Shown here piece after piece: positions 18,778 to 25,790 of a stretch of 64,000 nucleotides of DNA. Each line of letters starts with the position of its first letter. Position 1 is the first letter of the stretch. The DNA is from Actinomycetota bacterium (GTDB lineage Bacteria > Actinomycetota > UBA4738 > HRBIN12), in contig JBBECT010000004.1 of NCBI GenBank assembly GCA_040881665.1, positions 320,303 through 384,302 on the forward strand, written 5' to 3'. The position numbers and the translations under genes were made by a program. The notes beneath the pieces were generated by a model that saw only the letters and a program-made list of their open reading frames with translations, had not been told where the DNA came from and ran no database searches.

Positions 18778-19353
18778 GTGAGTGACGGAACGACGAGGGC
18801 GACCGACGCGAACGAGGCTGCGCCGGACGAGGGGAACGCGATGGCCAGCGAGGTCGATACGGGATCCGTCGCCGATCGGTCCGGCGAGCCGTCCAGCGAC
18901 CCTGGTTCCGCCCAGCCCGCACCGCCGACGGCCGTGATCGGCGGCGGACACCCGGCGGTGGCCGGCCCCGCGATCCACGCGCCACAGCCCTCGCGCAAGG
19001 CCCGCGTCGTCGTGCGCAAGGTCGGTCCCTGGTCGGTGCTGAAGTTCTCGCTGCTGTTCTACCTGTGCGTGATGCTCGTCGTGCTGCTCGCGGGAACGAT
19101 GCTCTACCTCGTGCTCGACGCCCTCGGTACGATCGATGCGGCCGTCGAGCTGGCGGTGAACCTGTCGGTGGTCGAGGCGGGATTCGCCGTCGACGGGAAC
19201 TGGCTGTTCTGGCGCGCGCTCTCCGTGGGGTTGATCGGCGTCGTCCTATGGTCGCTGGTGAACGTGTTCGTGATCTTCCTCTACAACCTGATCTCCGACG
19301 TGGTCGGAGGCATCGAGGTCACCCTCGGCGAGAAGCGTTCCCGGCGCGGTTGA
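18778..19353 (+). CDS. DUF3566 membrane protein
   Basis: 191 residues from GTG 18778. The first about 75 residues are polar and low in complexity. The DUF3566 domain begins at KVGPWSVLKFSLLFYLCVML and has two membrane helices, LVVLLAGTMLYLVLDALG and SVGLIGVVLWSLVNVFVIFL, then YNLISDVVGGIEVTL. A DUF3566 protein next to gyrA is a hallmark of actinobacteria, as in mycobacteria (Rv0007 position). Role not established; a link to cell envelope or division is suspected. The start could be later (an ATG in the N-terminal region), which would trim disordered sequence only. Confidence 0.88.
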   Translation: MSDGTTRATDANEAAPDEGNAMASEVDTGSVADRSGEPSSDPGSAQPAPPTAVIGGGHPAVAGPAIHAPQPSRKARVVVRKVGPWSVLKFSLLFYLCVMLVVLLAGTMLYLVLDALGTIDAAVELAVNLSVVEAGFAVDGNWLFWRALSVGLIGVVLWSLVNVFVIFLYNLISDVVGGIEVTLGEKRSRRG

Positions 19354-19429
19354 ACGCACGACCCCGGGGGTAGGTCTGCGGCGCAGGTTCGAGCATCACC
19401 CGAGACGGTTCCGCAGGCCGATGCACCGA

Positions 19430-19459
19430 TTGACACCCTTTCCGGGGCGTCGGTACGCT
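19430..19459 (+). promoter_or_regulatory. Promoter of tRNA-Ile
   Basis: A perfect -35 TTGACA (19430-19435) and a -10 TACGCT (19454-19459) are separated by 18 bp, and the tRNA begins 45 bp downstream. The sequence between DUF3566 and the tRNA holds no reading frame of note. Confidence 0.6.
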
Positions 19460-19503
19460 CCGACCAGGGCGGGGTGTAGGTTCATCCCGGCACCACTCAC
19501 CTC

Positions 19504-19578
19504 GGGCCTGTAGCTCAGCTCGGTTAGAGCGCTTCCCTGATAAGGAAGAGGTCGATGGTTCAAGTCCATCCAGGCCCA
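19504..19578 (+). tRNA. tRNA-Ile (anticodon GAT)
   Basis: The acceptor stem GGGCCTG pairs with CAGGCCC, with discriminator A. The D arm has TAGCTCAGCTCGGTTAGAGC, the anticodon loop is CTGATAA, and the T arm has GATGGTTCAAGTCCATC. CCA is not encoded. Its place after gyrA and DUF3566 is standard; the tRNA-Ala normally close behind is here 18 kb away. Confidence 0.97.
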
Positions 19579-19605
19579 CTGGCCCGACCGGGAAAGGGGT
19601 TCCCC

Positions 19606-19776
19606 ATGGCCGAAGAAGTCGAAGTGAAGCAGAAGAAAGGGTTCTTCCGGCGCCTGATGAAGCTCGCCGTGATCGGCGCGATCATCGCCGGCGTCGTCGC
19701 GTTCTTCAAACGACGTCGCGGATCGGATCTGGACGACAGCGAATGGCAGGAGCTTCCACCGCCGTCCGGCGGGTAG
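19606..19776 (+). CDS. Small single-pass membrane protein
   Basis: 56 residues: a charged start MAEEVEVKQKKGFFRRLMK, a membrane helix LAVIGAIIAGVVAFF, a basic stop-transfer KRRRG and an acidic end DLDDSEWQELPPP. An AAAGGGG ribosome site precedes the ATG. The N-in topology follows the positive-inside rule. It lies 27 bp after tRNA-Ile and ends just before a strong terminator. Function unknown. Confidence 0.7.
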   Translation: MAEEVEVKQKKGFFRRLMKLAVIGAIIAGVVAFFKRRRGSDLDDSEWQELPPPSGG

Positions 19777-19797
19777 ATCCTTCCACGCCCACCGTTC

Positions 19798-19835
19798 GAG
19801 CCCGCGCCCCTTCCGAGGGGCGCGGGCTCTTTCGT
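19798..19835 (+). terminator. Rho-independent terminator
   Basis: A perfect 13-bp stem, GAGCCCGCGCCCC (19798-19810) with GGGGCGCGGGCTC (19817-19829), has loop TTCCGA and is followed by TTTCGTT. It ends the tRNA-Ile and small membrane protein transcript. Confidence 0.88.
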
Positions 19836-19869
19836 TCGTAGCGGTCCCGGGCAGCATCCTGGGGCGTGA

Positions 19870-19947
19870 GGGTGACCCGGAGCCGAACACCCCGCACGAA
19901 GCCGCGCGAAGCGCGGCGAGGAGGACCGTTCGGCGGAGCGGTCACCC
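19870..19947 (-). repeat. Structured hairpin element, copy 2
   Basis: Read on the minus strand, this has the same layout as copy 1 at 15749-15844. The outer stem is GGGTGACC/GGTCACCC, the middle stem CCGAAC/GTTCGG, and the terminal stem GCCGCGC-TTC-GCGCGGC. The joints GCTCCG, GGTCCTCCTC, TTCGTGCGGGGT and CTCCG are shared. Stem bases differ from copy 1 but remain paired. It lies between the terminator and the next gene, in the opposite orientation to copy 1. Confidence 0.85.
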
Positions 19948-19974
19948 CCGCGACCCGCTAAAGTTCGCGGTCTG

Positions 19975-20784
19975 ATGGATGGGGCTTGGGAGGTTGCGCA
20001 GGGGGCCGCGACGGCTGCGGGGGTCGAGCTTGAGCCGTTGGAGTCGTTGGAGGACGCGGATCTGATCCTCGAGGTGATGACCTCGACGTGGGGTGTGACG
20101 GCGGGACTGCCGCGCGAGGTGATCCGGGCGCTGCAGGAGAGCGGGAACGTTCCGTGGGGAGCGTTCTCGTCGGGACGGATCGTCGGGTTCGTGCTCGACT
20201 GGGCGGGGTTCGACGATCTCGGTCTGCACGTGCACTCGCACATGCTCGCGGTCGATCGGGAGTGGCAGGGCAAGGGCACGGGGTTCGCGCTCAAGCTCGC
20301 GCAGCGCGCGGTCGCGCTCGACCGCGGGGTCGGGGTCGCGCGCTGGACGTTCGACCCGATGCTCACGAAGAACGCGTACTTCAACCTCGCGAAGCTGGGC
20401 GCCTTGGCCGATGGGTTCCGCCCGAACTTCTACGGGGCGATGGACGACGAGCTCAACCGCGGCGAGCGCAGCGACCGCCTCGTGATCCGCTGGGAGCTCG
20501 ATCGCGAGCCCGAACCCGGCGCGCTTCCCGACGAGGGAACGATCGTGGTCGATCGCGAGGGCCCGGACGACGTGCCGCACCCGGTGGTCGCTCTGGATCC
20601 CGCCGACGTGGGAGCGGGACCGTTGCTCGTCCGGATCCCCGAGGACTACCGCACCGTGCGCGAAGCCGACCGAGAGCTCGCCGACCGATGGCGCGAAACC
20701 GTCGGATCGGCGCTCGGAACGCTCCTGGACGCGGGCCGCACCGTGCGCGGATTCACCGCGAACGCCACCTACGTCCTGGACTGA
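19975..20784 (+). CDS. GNAT-like acyltransferase (COG3375 type), partner of the racemase
   Basis: 269 residues. The N-terminal half is a GNAT fold: EVMTSTWGVTAGLPREVI, then GFVLDWAGFDDLGLHVHSHM, with the acyl-CoA loop DREWQGKGTGFALKLAQR. Then comes WTFDPMLTKNAYFNLAKLGA, the signature of the predicted acetyltransferase family COG3375. Known relatives sit beside N-acylamino-acid racemases and can succinylate D-amino acids. Here the racemase-like gene follows after 22 bp, so a D-to-L amino acid conversion pathway is plausible. The first about 100 bp use TTG/GGG codons more than the rest. The start is ATG 19975; no strong ribosome site is seen. Confidence 0.82.
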   Translation: MDGAWEVAQGAATAAGVELEPLESLEDADLILEVMTSTWGVTAGLPREVIRALQESGNVPWGAFSSGRIVGFVLDWAGFDDLGLHVHSHMLAVDREWQGKGTGFALKLAQRAVALDRGVGVARWTFDPMLTKNAYFNLAKLGALADGFRPNFYGAMDDELNRGERSDRLVIRWELDREPEPGALPDEGTIVVDREGPDDVPHPVVALDPADVGAGPLLVRIPEDYRTVREADRELADRWRETVGSALGTLLDAGRTVRGFTANATYVLD

Positions 20785-20806
20785 GCCGAGACAGCGAAGG
20801 GCACAC

Positions 20807-21913
20807 GTGAGCCGGATCCGCGACATCGAGCTCTGCCTGATCGGGCTGCCCCTGGTGCGCCCGTTCCGCACGAGCTTCGGCATCGAGACCGACAAGGCCT
20901 GCGTCCTCGTCCGCGTCGAGACCGATGGGGCGGTCGGCTGGGGCGAATGCGTCGCCGGCAGACGCCCCGACTACTCCGAGGAGTTCAACGAAGATGCCTG
21001 GCTGACGCTGCGCGACCACCTCGGCCCGGCCGTCCTCGGCGAGGATGTGCGGCCCGAGGACGTCGCGGCGCGGACCGCCTGGGTCCGCGGGCATCGGATG
21101 GCGAAGGCGGCCCTCGAGATGGCGGTGCTCGACGCCTGGCTGCGAGAGCGTGATCGCTCGCTCGCGTCGCACCTCGGGGCGGAGCGCGACCGCGTTCCCT
21201 GCGGAGTCTCGATCGGCATCACACCGACCACCGGCGAGCTGCTCGAGCAGGTCGGGGGATATCTCGCCGAAGGCTACCGAAGGATCAAGCTCAAGATCGA
21301 GCCCGGCACGGACGTCGAACGTGTCGCGGCGGTGCGCGAGGCCCATCCGGAGATCCAGCTCTCGGTCGACGCGAACGCCGCCTACACGATCGAGGACGCG
21401 GACACGATGCGCGCCCTCGAGCCGTACGAGCTGCTGATGATCGAGCAGCCCTTGTCGCACGAGGACATCGTCGAGCACGCGAACCTCCAGCGGATGCTCC
21501 GCACCCCGATCTGCCTGGACGAGTCGATCCGCTCAGCCGCCGACGCGGCCGCGGCTCTCGAACTCGGCGCGTGTCGCATCGTGAACATCAAGCAGGGACG
21601 GGTCGGAGGACTCCTCGAGTCGCGCCGTATCCACGACCTCGCGCTCGCGCGAGAGGCACCGGTGTGGTGTGGAGGGATGCTCGAGACCGGCATCGGCCGT
21701 GCCGCGAACCTCGCGCTCGCCGCGCTCCCCGGGTTCACACTCCCCGGGGACACCTCGGCGAGCGCTCGCTATTTCGAGGCCGACGTGACCGAACCCTTCG
21801 TGATGGAACCCGACGGAACGATGGCGGTCCCGGTCGGTCCCGGGTTGGGGGTGGAGCCGCTCCCCGATCGGCTCGCCGAGATCACCACCCGGACCGAGCG
21901 TCTCGAAGGTTGA
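20807..21913 (+). CDS. N-acylamino acid racemase / o-succinylbenzoate synthase family enzyme
   Basis: 368 residues of the enolase superfamily, muconate-lactonizing subgroup. The N-terminal cap has LPLVRPFRTSFGIE and the barrel carries the KxK pair (K161 and K163 in RRIKLKIEPG). Metal ligands lie in SVDANAAY, MIEQP and CLDES, and the second general base is the lysine of NIKQGRVGG. Ligands and both catalytic lysines are present, so it should be active. OSBS and N-succinylamino acid racemase cannot be split by motif alone. No other men gene is nearby, while a COG3375 acyltransferase is directly upstream, which favours the racemase role. Confidence 0.85.
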   Translation: MSRIRDIELCLIGLPLVRPFRTSFGIETDKACVLVRVETDGAVGWGECVAGRRPDYSEEFNEDAWLTLRDHLGPAVLGEDVRPEDVAARTAWVRGHRMAKAALEMAVLDAWLRERDRSLASHLGAERDRVPCGVSIGITPTTGELLEQVGGYLAEGYRRIKLKIEPGTDVERVAAVREAHPEIQLSVDANAAYTIEDADTMRALEPYELLMIEQPLSHEDIVEHANLQRMLRTPICLDESIRSAADAAAALELGACRIVNIKQGRVGGLLESRRIHDLALAREAPVWCGGMLETGIGRAANLALAALPGFTLPGDTSASARYFEADVTEPFVMEPDGTMAVPVGPGLGVEPLPDRLAEITTRTERLEG

Positions 21914-21998
21914 AGCGCGCGGGCATCATCGCGTTGCCGATGCGAGATACTGCCGGGGTCAGCACGAGGTAGGCACCAGCCGGAGGGGGCACACGGAC

Positions 21999-23900
21999 AT
22001 GGACGATCAACGACCGGACGCACCGGGGGCCGGCGAGGCTCCGCCGCCGCCGCCCGGAACGACCCCAGCCGATCCCCCCTCGGGAACCGCGTCGTCCGGG
22101 TCGACCCCGCCACCACCCCCGACCGAGGCGGGTGGTTCCGGCGGCGGCGAGGGGCAGACCCCCACCACCGCGGGGGACAGCTGGTCGGCGGGAGATCCGG
22201 CGCCGTCGTCCCGCAAGAAGCGCAGCACCGGCGTGGTCCTTGCGATCATCGTGGCAGCGATCGTGATCGTGGCCGGCGCCGCGGTCGCCACCACGATGTT
22301 CATGCTTCGTGGCGCCGACGAAGCGCTCGCGACGAAGGTGCCGGCCTCGGCGCAGGTGTTCGCCGCCGTCTACCTCGACCCCTCCGCGAGCCAGAAGGTC
22401 AACCTGTTCCGCCTCACGGAGAAGTTCCCGGCGCTCGGCGGGGAGGAGCAGATCGAGGCCGAACTCGACTCGACGCTCAACGATGCCCTCGAGCCCATGG
22501 GACTGACCTCCGACGACGTCACCGGTTGGGTGGGCTCGCAGGTGGGCGTCACCGCGCGTATGGGAGCCGACGCGAGCGATATCCAGGGAGCGGTGCTGAT
22601 CGCGACCGACGACGAAGCCGCCGCACGGACGGCGCTGGAGAAGGCGCGTGGGGCCGAAGGCTCGGACACCACCTGGACCCAGCAGGAGTACGGCGGGGCC
22701 GATCTGTGGATCGGTGCGAGCGAGTTCGGTGACGATCAGGTGGTTGCGATCGTGGACGGCGTCGTCGTCTTCGGCTCGGACCGCGGGTTCGTCGAGGACG
22801 TGGTCGATACCGCGAACGGCGACCTCGAGGCACTCGAGGACACTCCCACCTACACCGACGCGATCGAGGAGCTGCCCGAGGGCAAGCTAGCGGCCGTGTA
22901 CGTGGACGTCGGCGCGTTCGTGCGTCAGGGGCTCGAGCAGGCCACCACGACCGGCGAGTTCGGCGCGGCGCAGGCCGGCCTCGGAGGTCTCGACCCCGAG
23001 GCATTCGGCGGCATGGGGATGTCGATCTCGGCGCAGCCCAACGGGATCGCGATGGACGTGTCCGTCGGGTACGACCCGACGAAGCTGCCCGCCGAGCTCC
23101 GTGATCAACTGGGTGCCGACACGGGTCCGAACGAGCTGCTGAACGACACACCGACGGATTCCTACGCGGTGATCGCTCAGACCGGGATCGATCGCGGACT
23201 CGAGCAGGCGCTCGTGCAGGCCGGACCCATGCTTCCCGAGCTCGACGAGCTCGGACTGACCGGACCCGACGGTGTGGTCGAGAACCTCACGGGCGACCTG
23301 GTCGTCACCGCCGGCCCGAGTTCGTCCACCTCGGTTCCGACCGGCGCGGTGTTGCTCGGGACCGAGGACGAGGCGGGGATGCAGATATTCCTGGACACGG
23401 TCGCGCCGATGCTGATCCAGGGGCTCGGGGGTGTCGGCGCCGAGGACTTCTCGAACGAGAACGCAACGTTGTTCCGAACGCCTCTGCAGATCCGACCGGC
23501 GTGGCAGACCGAGACCTACGAGGGCGTCACGATCTCCTCGCTCGTCGAACCCTCCCTGAACGAGATGGGTGTGCGCCCGGCCTACGCCGTGACGAACGGG
23601 TCGGGCGTCCTCGCGACGAGCGTCGAGGAGATCAAGAAGGTGATCGACACGGCGAACGGTGAGTCGATCGAAACCGACACCACGTTCACCGAGGCGGTCG
23701 GCGCGGTCGGCGACGCGAACCAGTCGCTGCTGTTCCTCAACGTCGGGGGGATCGTCGACGCGGTGCAAGCCGCGGACCCTTCGGGAACGGCGATCCCACC
23801 CGAAGTCGGCGCGAACCTCGAGCCGATCGAGGCCTTCGTCGTCGGGGGCCGCGTCGACGACGACAGCCAGGATGCGCGGATCCTGCTGCTGATCCGCTGA
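21999..23900 (+). CDS. DUF3352 membrane-anchored extracellular protein
   Basis: 633 residues with a GGAGGGGG ribosome site. Residues 1-75 are a Pro/Gly-rich cytoplasmic segment, and a single membrane helix follows (STGVVLAIIVAAIVIVAGAA). The large outside domain has the DUF3352 pattern, starting at PASAQVFAAVYLDPSASQKV, with repeated alpha/beta blocks such as GVLATSVEEIKKVIDTANG and a close LFLNVGGIVDAV. DUF3352 proteins are common actinobacterial surface proteins of unknown function. It ends before a strong hairpin, so it is a separate transcription unit. Confidence 0.82.
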   Translation: MDDQRPDAPGAGEAPPPPPGTTPADPPSGTASSGSTPPPPPTEAGGSGGGEGQTPTTAGDSWSAGDPAPSSRKKRSTGVVLAIIVAAIVIVAGAAVATTMFMLRGADEALATKVPASAQVFAAVYLDPSASQKVNLFRLTEKFPALGGEEQIEAELDSTLNDALEPMGLTSDDVTGWVGSQVGVTARMGADASDIQGAVLIATDDEAAARTALEKARGAEGSDTTWTQQEYGGADLWIGASEFGDDQVVAIVDGVVVFGSDRGFVEDVVDTANGDLEALEDTPTYTDAIEELPEGKLAAVYVDVGAFVRQGLEQATTTGEFGAAQAGLGGLDPEAFGGMGMSISAQPNGIAMDVSVGYDPTKLPAELRDQLGADTGPNELLNDTPTDSYAVIAQTGIDRGLEQALVQAGPMLPELDELGLTGPDGVVENLTGDLVVTAGPSSSTSVPTGAVLLGTEDEAGMQIFLDTVAPMLIQGLGGVGAEDFSNENATLFRTPLQIRPAWQTETYEGVTISSLVEPSLNEMGVRPAYAVTNGSGVLATSVEEIKKVIDTANGESIETDTTFTEAVGAVGDANQSLLFLNVGGIVDAVQAADPSGTAIPPEVGANLEPIEAFVVGGRVDDDSQDARILLLIR

Positions 23901-23912
23901 TCCGGGGCACGA

Positions 23913-23941
23913 GGCGGACCGGACCGATCGTCCGGTCCGCC
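23913..23941 (+). terminator. Terminator-like hairpin
   Basis: A perfect 12-bp stem GGCGGACCGGAC/GTCCGGTCCGCC with loop CGATC, 13 bp after the DUF3352 stop. There is no T-tract, so termination would rely on the GC stem alone. Confidence 0.6.
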
Positions 23942-24024
23942 GTGGCGGCCTCGTTCGGTGCTGGACGCGGCGCCGCGCAGGCGCGATGCTTACCCATCGC
24001 CACACGGCCGAGGGGTGACGATCG

Positions 24025-24588
24025 GTGAAGAAGCGTGTCGTCCAAGCGGGCGGCTTCGAGATCGTCGACGACGAGGGACGGGTCCGTGCGCGGATCGGGA
24101 TGTCGAGCGACGACTCCCCGTTCCTGTCGTTCCACGACGCCGAGGGGCGCGTCCGGGCACGGTTCGGCCTCTCCGCGGACGGTGCCGCAGGTCTCGCGAT
24201 CGGTGACGAAGAGGGCAAGGTCCGGGCGACGATCGGTCTGGCCTCCGACGGGTCGGCGAGCATGGCGCTCGGCGACAAGCGCGGGAAGATCCGCGCGAAG
24301 TTCGGTCTCGCCGCGGAGGGCGCGCCCACGTTCGGTCTGATGCACAAAGACGGCGAGGTGAAGATGGTCTACACCCTCGCGCAACAGGGTTCGCCGACGG
24401 TGGGGCTGCACGACGAGGACGGCAAGGTCCGGGCGCGTCTCGGTCTGGCCGCCGACGGCGCCCCGGTGATCCGGATGCTCGACGCGGAGGGCGAGCTGCG
24501 CGCGGTGCTCGGGATCGCCGACGACGGATCAGCGGTGCTGCGGTTCACCGATCAGAACGGCAAGCTCCAGTGGTCCGCTCCCGACTGA
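24025..24588 (+). CDS. Tandem-repeat protein with DGKVRARxGLAxDG units
   Basis: 187 residues built almost wholly of about seven repeats of roughly 23-25 residues, with consensus DEEGKVRARIGLAADGAPxL followed by a short hydrophobic strand and D. Examples are EEGKVRATIGLASDGSASMA and DGKVRARLGLAADGAPVIRM. The strict G-hydrophobic-D spacing suggests a beta-solenoid or beta-roll. There is no signal peptide. The GTG start has AGGGGTGA upstream. It is the first gene after the terminator and leads the MauD/MauE-like cassette, though co-function is only suggested by position. Confidence 0.75.
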   Translation: MKKRVVQAGGFEIVDDEGRVRARIGMSSDDSPFLSFHDAEGRVRARFGLSADGAAGLAIGDEEGKVRATIGLASDGSASMALGDKRGKIRAKFGLAAEGAPTFGLMHKDGEVKMVYTLAQQGSPTVGLHDEDGKVRARLGLAADGAPVIRMLDAEGELRAVLGIADDGSAVLRFTDQNGKLQWSAPD

Positions 24589-24628
24589 GGGCTGCGCGAC
24601 CGGCTCCGGGCACGTACCCTCGTTGGCG

Positions 24629-25156
24629 ATGACGGGCTGGTGGATCGTCGCGTTCGTAGCCCAGTGGCTGCTCCTCGTCGTGCTGGCGGTGGTCGTTGTC
24701 GCCCTCGCCCGGCAGGTCGGCACGCTGCACTTGCGCCTCGGCCCCCTCGGCGCGCTAGAGCTCGACGACGAGGGTCCCCCGCTCGGGAAGGCCGTGGATC
24801 TGCTCCACGTCGCGGGGCCCGACGATCGCCCCGTCACCCTCGGAGGACCCGCCGACCGCGGGAAGCTCGCGCTGTTCACCTCCCCGACCTGCCAGATCTG
24901 CCGCCAGGTGGCTCCCGGCGTGCCGGCGGTCGCGACCGCCGGCGGGCTCGATCCGGTCCTGGTGTCCGATCCGGGAGCCGAGCGCGCCCTCGATGTTCCG
25001 GGGACCCCCTATGCTCTGGTGCTGGACCGCCACGGTGTGGTCCGCGCGAAGGGAACGGTGAACAACCTCGAGCAGCTCGAGGGCCTGGTCGACACGGCGG
25101 CGCGACGCGTCGAGGAGGTCGGCCCGGCCGACGGAGCGCACCGGGAGGCGATGTGA
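24629..25156 (+). CDS. MauD-like membrane thioredoxin
   Basis: 175 residues from ATG 24629. One N-terminal membrane helix (WIVAFVAQWLLLVVLAVVVV) is followed by an outside thioredoxin-like domain with the redox pair C88-x-x-C91 in SPTCQICRQV, and then TPYALVLDRHGVVRAKG as the cis-Pro and strand region. This matches MauD, which helps make the six disulfides of the methylamine dehydrogenase small subunit. Its TGA overlaps the start of the Cys-rich exported protein (GTGA), which is the expected client. Confidence 0.82.
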   Translation: MTGWWIVAFVAQWLLLVVLAVVVVALARQVGTLHLRLGPLGALELDDEGPPLGKAVDLLHVAGPDDRPVTLGGPADRGKLALFTSPTCQICRQVAPGVPAVATAGGLDPVLVSDPGAERALDVPGTPYALVLDRHGVVRAKGTVNNLEQLEGLVDTAARRVEEVGPADGAHREAM

Positions 25157-25701
25157 GCACCCGAGAGCCGCAGACCGAGACCGCGATCGAGTGGGCGCAG
25201 CGCCGTCTCGCGCAGCGTTCCTCGCGCCGGTCGTTCCTCGGCACGCTGGGTGCGGGGGTCGTGGCGATCACGGGCGGCGCCGTCGTCGCCAGCGCGTTGA
25301 AACCCGACCGTGCCGAGGCGTATCACATCTGCGGGCACACCTTCACGACGGGATCGTGTCCGCATCCGTTCGCGCCCCTGTCGCGGATCGACAAGGCCGG
25401 GTTCCCGCTGCATCCGACCTACGGCTATCCGGTCGACGACGCCGGCAACGTCTACACCTCACGCGATCAGAAGCGCCGAAAGGTGTGTGAGCAGGTCGTT
25501 CCCGATCGCTACAACTTCGTGAACAACCCACGGTACGGCGGCGGATGGAGCCGGTGCTGCGGTGGACGGATCCGGCACATCTCCGACTGCTGCTCGAAGT
25601 CGGACCGACGGATCAACGGTGACGCCTCGGTGCGGGGCTATTGCCCGAAGGGCAAGAAGGTCTTCTGCATCACCTACCGGGATCTCCAGCTGCGGTGCTG
25701 A
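25153..25701 (+). CDS. Tat-exported cysteine-rich protein, MauA-like
   Basis: 182 residues. The N-terminus carries a twin-arginine signal, SSRRSFLGTLGAG with RR at 25-26, a hydrophobic stretch and a cleavage site after AEA (about 56). The mature about 126 residues hold ten cysteines, including RCCGG and DCCSK pairs. This resembles the methylamine dehydrogenase light chain in export route, size and disulfide load, and the MauD- and MauE-like neighbours fit. However, only one tryptophan remains in the mature part, so the two-Trp TTQ cofactor cannot form, and no heavy chain (MauB) is nearby. True function unknown. Confidence 0.7.
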   Translation: MSTREPQTETAIEWAQRRLAQRSSRRSFLGTLGAGVVAITGGAVVASALKPDRAEAYHICGHTFTTGSCPHPFAPLSRIDKAGFPLHPTYGYPVDDAGNVYTSRDQKRRKVCEQVVPDRYNFVNNPRYGGGWSRCCGGRIRHISDCCSKSDRRINGDASVRGYCPKGKKVFCITYRDLQLRC

Positions 25702-25781
25702 CCGCCGGAGCCGAGCCGGTCGCGGTCGCGGTGATCGCCGCCGCGGTCGTCGCGGGCCTGTCGACCCTGTTCGGTCCCTGA
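25695..25781 (+). CDS. Possible 28-residue membrane micropeptide
   Basis: GTG at 25695-25697 overlaps the last codons of the Cys-rich gene, and the frame ends at TGA 25779-25781, ten bases before the MauE-like ATG. The peptide is a single hydrophobic helix (VAVAVIAAAVVAGLSTLF) after a short AGAEP start. Position in a tightly overlapping operon supports it, but codon evidence is weak because the stretch is short. Confidence 0.35.
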   Translation: MLTAGAEPVAVAVIAAAVVAGLSTLFGP

Positions 25782-25790
25782 GGCCTGTCG

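Noticed and set aside
25153-25701. Genuine methylamine dehydrogenase light chain
   Set aside because: Mature part has one Trp, so tryptophan tryptophylquinone cannot form, and MauB/MauG are missing.
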